Assembly: GCA_027310325.1 (NCBI GenBank)
Contig: DAIDBB010000403.1
Coordinates: forward strand, 1-5,471
Direction of reading: 5' to 3'
Source of the DNA: a bacterium
GTDB lineage: Bacteria; Desulfobacterota; GWC2-55-46
DNA: 5,471 bases
Shown: positions 1 to 4,912 of the stretch, in pieces
Position numbering within the stretch: the stretch's first letter is position 1
Layout: each line of letters begins with the position of its first letter
Made by a program: the position numbers and the translations under genes
Notes under the pieces: model-generated
The model's input: only the letters and a program-made list of their open reading frames with translations
The model's database searches: none
What the model was told of the DNA's origin: nothing

Positions 1-1325
1 ACGTAGGGGTGCCTGCCATTGACGAGGTCTCGGCCATGAGGATGGCCGTTTTCGCGGTAAACGAGAACTGCCCGCTTCCTCTCGTCATAGACTCATCCAA
101 CCCGGAGGCCGTCGAGGCGGGGCTCAGGGCCTGCGACGGGAAGGCCCTCATAAATTCCGTAAGCGGAGAGGAGAAAAAGCTCGCGTCCATCCTGCCTCTC
201 GCCAAAAAATACGGGGCCGCGGTATTGGGGCTCGCCCTTGACGACGCCGGGATACCTGAGAAGGCCGAAGGGAGGCTAAGGGTCGCCGGGAAGATACTCG
301 ACAGGGCATTGAAGGAGGGGCTGAGGAAAGAGGACGTCATAATAGACTGCCTCGCGATGACGGTGAGCGCGGCCCCGGCGTCGGCGGTAGAGACGCTCAA
401 GGCCATAAGGCTCGTAAAGGAACGCCTTGGGCTGTCTACAATACTCGGCGTAAGCAACATCTCCTTCGGGCTCCCTTCAAGGGAGGTCATAAACTCGAAC
501 TTCCTCACAATGGCCATTGAAGCGGGGCTCGACTGCTGCATTATAAACCCGAACAACAAGGCGATGATGGACGCGTACCACGCCTCCCTCGTGCTAACGA
601 ACAAGGACGCGAGGGCCGAAAGGTACATAAAGAGGTTTAGCGCCGCAGCCGCCCCTTCCCCCGCGGTCAAGGCGCCTGAAGCGGCCCACGAGGGGATAGA
701 CAGGAGACTCAGGAAGGCGATAATCGAGGGGGACGAGGAGAAGATAGTTTCCCTTGTGGAGGAGGCGCTTAAAGAGGGCTGGGACCCGGTAAGGATAAGT
801 AACGAGGGGCTGATACCGGGGCTCGAGGAGGTCGGCAGGCTCTTTGCCTGCAACAGGTACTACCTCCCGCAGGTAATGCTGTCGGCAGATACCATGAAGC
901 TCGCCTTTGAAAGGCTCAAAAAAGAGCTCAAGGGAAGAAAGGGCCCGTCCCTCGGCAAGGTCCTCCTCGCTACCGTCGAGGGCGACATCCACGACATAGG
1001 GAAAAACATCCTCGCCACCCTCCTCGAGAACCACGGCTTCGAGGTCATCGACCTCGGCAAGAACGTGCCGTCGGATAGGATAATCGAAGAGGCGGTAAGG
1101 AACAAGGTCGACATAGTGGGACTCTCGGCCCTCATGACCACGACCGTCATGGAGATGGATACCGTCATAAAGAAGCTCCGTGAAAAGGGCGTAAAGGTGA
1201 TGACCATGGTCGGTGGGGCGGTAGTGACGAAGGAGTTCGCCGATAAGGTCGGGGCCGACGAGTACGGCGGCGACGCCCTCTCTGCGGTCGAGAAGATGAA
1301 GAGGATGGTCAAGGCCGTCCGGTAA
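1..1325 (+). CDS. metH: Cobalamin-dependent methionine synthase-type methyltransferase, C-terminal part (5' end outside window)
   Basis: The protein transfers a methyl group from methyltetrahydrofolate to a corrinoid; in full MetH it is passed on to homocysteine in the cytoplasm. The frame is open to the left edge, and the first visible residues (VGVPAIDE) match the start of the first barrel strand, so the GTG at 9 is not the true start. Counting from that GTG, residues 1-210 are a pterin-binding TIM barrel (IDCLAMTVSA near 112, GVSNISFGLPSR at 147-158, N162). A short Ala/Pro linker follows, then a helical B12 cap (about 228-305), then a Rossmann B12 domain. That domain carries D326-x-H328-x-x-G331, with H328 the expected lower cobalt ligand, plus S373-x-L375 and GG402-403. 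It stops just after the B12 domain, so the SAM-binding reactivation domain of E. coli MetH is absent, as in short MetH proteins. The homocysteine domain, if present, lies upstream. A stand-alone methyltetrahydrofolate:corrinoid methyltransferase fusion is the main alternative. Confidence 0.82.
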   Translation, partial: VGVPAIDEVSAMRMAVFAVNENCPLPLVIDSSNPEAVEAGLRACDGKALINSVSGEEKKLASILPLAKKYGAAVLGLALDDAGIPEKAEGRLRVAGKILDRALKEGLRKEDVIIDCLAMTVSAAPASAVETLKAIRLVKERLGLSTILGVSNISFGLPSREVINSNFLTMAIEAGLDCCIINPNNKAMMDAYHASLVLTNKDARAERYIKRFSAAAAPSPAVKAPEAAHEGIDRRLRKAIIEGDEEKIVSLVEEALKEGWDPVRISNEGLIPGLEEVGRLFACNRYYLPQVMLSADTMKLAFERLKKELKGRKGPSLGKVLLATVEGDIHDIGKNILATLLENHGFEVIDLGKNVPSDRIIEEAVRNKVDIVGLSALMTTTVMEMDTVIKKLREKGVKVMTMVGGAVVTKEFADKVGADEYGGDALSAVEKMKRMVKAVR

Positions 1326-1331
1326 TATTAT

Positions 1332-2597
1332 ATGGAAGCGGTTGTGGAGATAACGGGCCTAGCTTACGGCGGGAGCGGCGTAGGTAGGATAAACGGCAAG
1401 GTGGTCTTCGTCCCCTACACCGCCCCCGGCGATAAGGCCCGGATAGAGATAACCTCGGAAAAGAAAAGTTTTTCGCAAGGCCGCCTCGTGGGGCTTTTGT
1501 CCGCCTCTCCGTCGAGGGTGCCCCCGCCATGCGGATACTTTGGCGTCTGCGGCGGGTGTGCGCTCCAGCACGTAAGTTATCCCGTTCAGGTCGAGTGGAA
1601 GGACAGGACCCTCGGCGAGACGCTTAAAAGGATAGGTAAGGTAGACGCCCTTCAATGGGACCCGCCCGTGCCCTCGCCCGGGGAGTTCGGCTACCGCACC
1701 AGGGCGCGCTTCCACGGCGAGGGCCCGAGGTTCGGGTTTTACGAGCCCGATAGCCACAGGGTCGTCGACATAGAAGAATGCCCGGTCCTCGACCCTGCGC
1801 TTAACGCCGCGCTCTCGGGGATAAGGGGCGCGTTCAGGGAGTCCGGGGCCGACCCTTCGGTATTAAAGGGCTTCGAGATCGGGGTCGGCGGCAACGGAAA
1901 GGCCGCCGCGTCCTTTGACCTGAGACGCAACCCTCCGGCAACCCTTCTCAAGGCCCTGGAAAAGATAACGGCGCTGAAGGGGTTCGAGCTCCGCGGGCCG
2001 CGTAGCATGACATCGGGCGACGTTACGCTCGAATACCTCGCCTTTGGAATCGAGAGCAAGTCCAGGATAGGGGCGTTCTCGCAGGTAAATCTCCCTCAGA
2101 ACGAAAACCTCATAAAAAAGGTCCTCGAATACTGCGGCCTTACGGGTACGGAGCCGGTGCTCGACCTCTTCTCCGGGACCGGCAACCTGACCATACCCCT
2201 CGCGAGGGCGTCGAAAGAGGCGACCGGGGTTGAGTCGAACGGGGAGGCTGTAAAGCTCGCCATGGAAAACGCGGCAAAAAACCGCATAACGTCCGCCGGG
2301 TTCGTCGGGGAAGACGCCGCCGGGTGGCTTAAGCGCAACATCAAAGGGCTTGAAAAAGAAAGGCCTCATGTGGTAGTATTAGACCCTCCGCGCGGCGGAG
2401 ACCCCGAAGCCGCCGGGCTTCTGGCGGCATTAAAGCCCAAAAAGATAATATACGTCTCATGCAGCCCCCCGACGCTTGCGAGGGATATTTCCATGCTCGC
2501 GGGCTCCGGGTACAGGCTCTTCAGGGCGGGGGTAATCGACATGTTCCCGCAGACGTATCACATAGAATGTGTGGCCGGGCTGGAACTGGAAAAGTAA
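1332..2597 (+). CDS. rlmD: 23S rRNA (uracil-5-)-methyltransferase, RlmD/RumA type with TRAM domain and Fe-S cluster
   Basis: This SAM-dependent enzyme makes 5-methyluridine in 23S rRNA (U1939 for E. coli RlmD). The 421-residue length is normal and all family landmarks are visible. Residues 1-55 are a TRAM RNA-binding domain (GLAYGGSGVGRI, GD in PGDKA). C67, C73, C76 and C150 are the four [4Fe-4S] ligands. SQVN at 250-253 and DLFSGTGN at 278-285 form the SAM site, and DPPRGG at 351-356 follows. The catalytic nucleophile is C377 in YVSCSPPTLARD, and E412 in HIECVAGLE is the likely proton acceptor. TRAM plus cluster argues for RlmD/RlmCD architecture over TrmA (which has neither) and RlmC (no TRAM); target specificity cannot be read from sequence. 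The ATG lies 6 nt after the metH stop with no clear Shine-Dalgarno, which suggests translational coupling. The gene is intact. Confidence 0.9.
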   Translation: MEAVVEITGLAYGGSGVGRINGKVVFVPYTAPGDKARIEITSEKKSFSQGRLVGLLSASPSRVPPPCGYFGVCGGCALQHVSYPVQVEWKDRTLGETLKRIGKVDALQWDPPVPSPGEFGYRTRARFHGEGPRFGFYEPDSHRVVDIEECPVLDPALNAALSGIRGAFRESGADPSVLKGFEIGVGGNGKAAASFDLRRNPPATLLKALEKITALKGFELRGPRSMTSGDVTLEYLAFGIESKSRIGAFSQVNLPQNENLIKKVLEYCGLTGTEPVLDLFSGTGNLTIPLARASKEATGVESNGEAVKLAMENAAKNRITSAGFVGEDAAGWLKRNIKGLEKERPHVVVLDPPRGGDPEAAGLLAALKPKKIIYVSCSPPTLARDISMLAGSGYRLFRAGVIDMFPQTYHIECVAGLELEK

Positions 2598-2621
2598 GGT
2601 ATTTTTTGGAGACACGAAAGC

Positions 2622-3128
2622 ATGAACGAACAGCTTCCCAACGAACTTCCCATAGTAAAACAGCTCCGGGAAGAGCTCCAGAAGGTCGAAAAGGAGCTCC
2701 GGATAGACATACCCAAGGAGCTTCAGAAGGCCGCGGCCCACGGGGACTTCCGCGAGAACGCGGAATACGAGGCGGCAAAACAGCGCCAGTCGTATCTCCA
2801 GGCCCGCGTCGCGCACCTGAACTCCCGCATAAATTCGCTCGTCTCCTTGAAGCTCGATAACATTCCCAAGGATGCGATAGGCTTCGGCTCGAGGATCCAT
2901 CTCGAGGACCTCAAGACCGGAGAAACCGTCGTATACGAGCTCGTGACCCCGGAAGAGGTCGATCCGAGGAACGGTAAAATTTCCGTGAGCTCGCCCATCG
3001 GCAGGGCCCTCATAAACAAGGCCGAGGGCGACGAGATAACCATAAACCTGCCTTCCGGAGTGAAGGAATACGCCATAGCCGAGGTCTATACGCTCCACGA
3101 CCTCTTTTTCAGAAGGCCTGACAAGTAA
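2622..3128 (+). CDS. greA: GreA-family transcription elongation (transcript cleavage) factor
   Basis: GreA enters the secondary channel of RNA polymerase and stimulates cleavage of backtracked RNA. The 168 residues show an N-terminal coiled-coil hairpin (about 10-80). Its tip, HGDFRENAEYEAAKQ (40-54), carries the acidic pair D42 and E45 that positions the catalytic metal. A C-terminal FKBP-like domain (about 85-157) has SPIGRALINKAEGDEITI and the closing strand EYAIAEVYTL. It is slightly longer than E. coli GreA (158), with a short basic tail (FFRRPDK). The N-terminus is unusual: it lacks the common M-T-x-x-G start motif and instead reads LPIVKQLREEL. The start is supported by GGAGA at 2608-2612, 9 nt before the ATG. 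The gene lies 24 nt after rlmD and 17 nt before the next start, so co-transcription is likely. GreB is less likely because of the FKBP-domain sequence, but the divergent N-terminus leaves some room for a Gre paralogue. Confidence 0.88.
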   Translation: MNEQLPNELPIVKQLREELQKVEKELRIDIPKELQKAAAHGDFRENAEYEAAKQRQSYLQARVAHLNSRINSLVSLKLDNIPKDAIGFGSRIHLEDLKTGETVVYELVTPEEVDPRNGKISVSSPIGRALINKAEGDEITINLPSGVKEYAIAEVYTLHDLFFRRPDK

Positions 3129-3129
3129 G

Positions 3130-3139
3130 CTTAACAGGG
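3130..3139 (+). repeat. 10-bp direct repeat CTTAACAGGG, copy 1 (before TSUP gene)
   Basis: CTTAACAGGG occurs here, just before the TSUP start and overlapping its ribosome binding site. It occurs again, exactly, at 3521-3530 just after that gene. The copies bracket one gene, but 10 bp is short enough to arise by chance. Confidence 0.5.
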
Positions 3140-3140
3140 G
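3136..3140 (+). promoter_or_regulatory. Ribosome binding site deciding the TSUP gene start
   Basis: AGGGG lies 5 nt before the ATG at 3146. A TTG immediately upstream at 3143 is also in frame but would sit only 2 nt from this site, so the ATG is the better start. The site overlaps one copy of a 10-bp direct repeat (3130-3139). Confidence 0.6.
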
Positions 3141-3145
3141 AATTG

Positions 3146-3511
3146 ATGGCGCAGGTACTGTTGATCCTGGTAGTTGGGCTGGCGGCAGGTGTCCTGAGCG
3201 GGCTTCTCGGCATAGGGGGCGGCATACTGGTGGTGCCCGCCCTGGTCTTCCTTTTCGGCATGACCCAGCAGCAGGCCCAGGGCACGACGCTCGCAATGAT
3301 GATCCCGCCGATAGGCATACTCGCGGCGCTCACGTACTACAGGCAAGGGCTCGTGGACATCAAGACCGCCGGGCTTCTCTGCGCAGGGTTCTTCGTGGGA
3401 GGGCTCTTCGGGGCGCGGCTTGCGACTTACATCTCGAATCAGCTCCTTGAGAAGGTCTTCGGGCTCTTCCTTCTGCTCGTGTCGCTCAGGATGCTCTTCT
3501 TCTCAAAATGA
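3146..3511 (+). CDS. Half-size TauE/SafE (TSUP) family membrane protein
   Basis: The 121-residue protein is very hydrophobic, with about four membrane helices (roughly 3-37, possibly broken by the glycine motif; 48-65; 73-91; 103-119). The N-terminal signature of the TSUP family (PF01925) is clear: G15-x3-G19-x2-G22-x-GGG-x4-P31, then GTTLA at 46-50 and YYRQGLVDIK at 64-73. Full-length members are about 250 residues built from two such halves, so this is one repeat unit. TSUP proteins move sulfur-containing or organic anions such as sulfite, sulfoacetate or taurine-derived products; the substrate here is unknown. It is not a broken full-length gene: the TGA stop is followed two codons on by an in-frame TAA, and a different gene starts at 3564. 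Basic residues are few and spread over several loops, so dual-topology homodimers are plausible (inference). It sits 17 nt after greA and 52 nt before a carbonic anhydrase. Confidence 0.85.
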   Translation: MAQVLLILVVGLAAGVLSGLLGIGGGILVVPALVFLFGMTQQQAQGTTLAMMIPPIGILAALTYYRQGLVDIKTAGLLCAGFFVGGLFGARLATYISNQLLEKVFGLFLLLVSLRMLFFSK

Positions 3512-3520
3512 TCTTAATCC

Positions 3521-3530
3521 CTTAACAGGG
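3521..3530 (+). repeat. 10-bp direct repeat CTTAACAGGG, copy 2 (after TSUP gene)
   Basis: This is an exact second copy of the sequence at 3130-3139, 9 nt after the TSUP stop codon. Here it also forms part of a small inverted repeat, CCCT (3519-3522) and AGGG (3527-3530) around TAAC. The hairpin would be weak and has no T-tract, so it is not called as a terminator. Confidence 0.5.
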
Positions 3531-3550
3531 CCTTACTACAAAAAAACAAA

Positions 3551-3556
3551 AAGGAG
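3551..3556 (+). promoter_or_regulatory. Ribosome binding site deciding the carbonic anhydrase start
   Basis: AAGGAG lies 7 nt before the ATG at 3564, downstream of an A-rich, probably unstructured leader (3538-3552). It rules out an in-frame upstream start at 3420, which would place 48 non-homologous residues ahead of the signal peptide and overlap the TSUP gene. The strong site and A-rich leader suggest efficient translation (inference). Confidence 0.8.
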
Positions 3557-3563
3557 TCCTACT

Positions 3564-4334
3564 ATGACAAAAAGAGCGCTTAAACGTCTGTTACCGGCAG
3601 TGACCTTCGCCGCCGTCTCAAGCCTCGGCGCGTTTACGCACGCAAGCGCCAACGAGGCGGCCCATTCGCACTGGAGCTACGAGGGAGAAAGCGGTCCTGC
3701 ACACTGGGGCGAGGTCTCCCCCGACTTCGAGGCCTGCTCCAGGGGGAAAAGCCAGTCGCCGATAGACATAGCGAACCCCGTTAAGGACGGCAAGGAAGCG
3801 GTGACTTTCGATTACAAACAGTCGGGACTCAACGTCGTAAATAACGGGCACACCATCCAGGTCAATTACGACAAGGGCAGCTCGATAAAGATAAACGGCG
3901 TCAGTTACGACCTCGTCCAGCTCCACTTCCATGACCCGAGCGAACATACCGTAAACGGAAAATCATACGGCATGGAGCTCCACCTCGTCCACAAGAACTC
4001 CGGGGGCGAGCTTGCGGTCGTCGGCGTCCTCATAGAAAACGGCGCTGAGAACCCGGCCTTCAAGGCCCTCTGGGCCGACCTCCCCGCTGGCGCTGGAGAT
4101 AAAAAGGAGCTTGCCAGGACGATAAACGCGGCCGACTTCCTCCCGGCGGAACGGACCTTCTACCACTACGCTGGCTCCCTCACTACGCCGCCATGCTCCG
4201 AGGGCGTCAGCTGGTTCGTAATCGAAAAACCGATACAGATGTCCGAGGCGCAGATAGCGCGGTTCAAGGAGATAATAAAAGGCAACAACAGGCCCGTCCA
4301 GCCGCTTAACGGCAGGAAGGTCGTCATAGACTAG
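3564..4334 (+). CDS. Periplasmic alpha-class carbonic anhydrase
   Basis: The enzyme interconverts CO2 and bicarbonate with a zinc-bound hydroxide. Of 256 residues, the first 29 are a Sec signal peptide: basic MTKRALKR, hydrophobic core, and likely cleavage at HASA|NEA. The mature enzyme should be periplasmic. Mature-domain landmarks align directly with human CA II: HW and GPAHWG near 36-49; SQSPIDI at 63-69; H96 in NNGHTIQV (the His64 proton shuttle); zinc ligands H121, H123 (LHFH) and H140 (ELHLVH). E127 and E138 correspond to Glu106 and Glu117, and T207 in GSLTTPPC to Thr199. C58 and C211 are placed to form the disulfide typical of bacterial secreted alpha-CAs. All catalytic residues are present and the length is normal. 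It is the last gene before a strong terminator, 52 nt after the TSUP gene, probably in the same transcript though a private promoter cannot be excluded. Roles could include CO2 capture, pH balance or carbonate chemistry. Confidence 0.95.
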   Translation: MTKRALKRLLPAVTFAAVSSLGAFTHASANEAAHSHWSYEGESGPAHWGEVSPDFEACSRGKSQSPIDIANPVKDGKEAVTFDYKQSGLNVVNNGHTIQVNYDKGSSIKINGVSYDLVQLHFHDPSEHTVNGKSYGMELHLVHKNSGGELAVVGVLIENGAENPAFKALWADLPAGAGDKKELARTINAADFLPAERTFYHYAGSLTTPPCSEGVSWFVIEKPIQMSEAQIARFKEIIKGNNRPVQPLNGRKVVID

Positions 4335-4351
4335 GAACTTATCCGGTATCG

Positions 4352-4383
4352 AAAAGGCCCCCCGTTAAGGGGGGCCTTTTTTT
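4352..4383 (+). terminator. Strong intrinsic (rho-independent) terminator
   Basis: A perfect 12-bp stem, AAAAGGCCCCCC pairing with GGGGGGCCTTTT, encloses the loop GTTAA (4364-4368). A run of seven T ends at 4383, four of which also belong to the stem arm. It begins 17 nt after the carbonic anhydrase stop and closes the forward gene cluster. In the other direction only four T follow the stem, so it is probably one-way. Confidence 0.95.
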
Positions 4384-4397
4384 AGCCGCTTTCCCTC

Positions 4398-4426
4398 TTT
4401 AATCCCGCCCCTTTTTAAGTTAAAAT
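4398..4426 (+). promoter_or_regulatory. Candidate sigma-70-type promoter for the DMT transporter
   Basis: A -10-like TAAAAT (4421-4426) lies 17 nt after a weak -35-like TTTAAT (4398-4403) in a locally AT-rich stretch between the terminator and the next gene. Transcription would start near 4433, giving a leader of about 45 nt. Because the upstream terminator is strong, some promoter is expected here, but the -35 match is poor. Confidence 0.35.
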
Positions 4427-4467
4427 CATATTGCTGCTTTCGAACGATGTGCTTATCGTAAAAATCC

Positions 4468-4472
4468 GGAGG
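4468..4472 (+). promoter_or_regulatory. Ribosome binding site deciding the DMT transporter start
   Basis: A full GGAGG lies 6 nt before the ATG at 4479. It excludes the in-frame TTG at 4431, which has no such site and would add 16 residues upstream of the family's conserved N-terminus. Confidence 0.8.
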
Positions 4473-4478
4473 TCTTGT

Positions 4479-4907
4479 ATGAACAGGCCAGTAATCTTCG
4501 CGGCGCTTGCGTCGCTTATCTGGGGCTTCGCCCCAGCCCTTGAAAAGATAGGGCTAAGCGGAAAGATGGACCCCTACCTCGGGGTCGTCGTCAGGACCCT
4601 TTCCATAGCGGTCATGGCGCTACTCGGGCTTACGCTCATGGGCAGGCTCCGCGCGATAACGACCGTTGACCTTAAAAGCGCCTTCTTTGTCGCGGCCGGC
4701 GGGATCATAGCGGGCCTCATCGGGCAGGTGGCCTTCTATTCGGCCTTGAAATCAGGGGAGGCCTCGATAGTCGTGCCTGTGGCCGCTACGTATCCGCTCG
4801 TGGCGCTCATTATATCGGTCGTATTCCTTGGCGAGGCGTTCACCGTTCAGAAGCTTATAGGGATAGGGCTTGTGGTTGGCGGGATAGTCCTGCTTAACGC
4901 AAAATAG
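4479..4907 (+). CDS. Half-size EamA/DMT-family transporter (five membrane helices)
   Basis: This is an inner-membrane protein of the drug/metabolite transporter superfamily; the substrate is unknown. The 142 residues contain five predicted helices (about 3-22, 33-55, 67-88, 96-117, 124-141), exactly one EamA repeat. Usual EamA exporters have ten helices in about 290 residues, and stand-alone five-helix members form a known subfamily (the 5-TMS bacterial/archaeal group). Family features visible are LIWGFAPALEKIGL (13-26), the FYSALKSGEASIVVPVAA stretch (86-103), TYPLVALI (104-111), FLGEAF (116-121) and the glycine-rich last helix GIGLVVGGIVLL. Lys and Arg occur in loops on both sides, so dual topology or homodimer assembly is plausible (inference). 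It has its own ribosome binding site and follows a terminator, so it is probably expressed apart from the upstream cluster. It converges on the reverse-strand gene with a 5-nt gap. Confidence 0.85.
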   Translation: MNRPVIFAALASLIWGFAPALEKIGLSGKMDPYLGVVVRTLSIAVMALLGLTLMGRLRAITTVDLKSAFFVAAGGIIAGLIGQVAFYSALKSGEASIVVPVAATYPLVALIISVVFLGEAFTVQKLIGIGLVVGGIVLLNAK

Positions 4908-4912
4908 CGAAG

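Noticed and set aside
594..1312. Two reverse-strand open frames opposite metH
   Set aside because: They are mirror frames of a conserved coding region with no motif or start signal of their own.
1359..2369. Several reverse-strand open frames opposite rlmD
   Set aside because: All are shadows of the conserved methyltransferase and overlap each other in different frames.
2459..2860. A 133-codon forward open frame across the rlmD/greA junction
   Set aside because: It is out of frame with two well-supported genes, has no recognisable domain and no ribosome binding site.
2457..3296. A 279-codon reverse-strand open frame
   Set aside because: It lies fully antisense to the end of rlmD, all of greA and the start of the TSUP gene. 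The translation is low-complexity Arg/Pro/Leu/Val without family motifs, as expected opposite GC-rich genes.
3146..3511. The TSUP gene as a frameshifted or truncated full-length permease
   Set aside because: Its stop is followed by a second in-frame stop two codons later. The next sequence in any forward frame is the carbonic anhydrase, not a second TSUP half.
3519..3530. Small inverted repeat CCCT-TAAC-AGGG after the TSUP gene as a terminator
   Set aside because: The stem is only 4 bp and no T-tract follows, so termination here is unlikely.
3420..3563. A 48-residue upstream extension of the carbonic anhydrase
   Set aside because: It overlaps the TSUP gene in another frame, has a Ser/Arg/Cys-rich non-homologous sequence, and would bury the signal peptide. 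AAGGAG before 3564 fixes the real start.
4335..4478. A riboswitch or small RNA in the 144-nt gap before the EamA gene
   Set aside because: Apart from the terminator, candidate promoter and ribosome binding site, I see no conserved riboswitch core or extended pairing.
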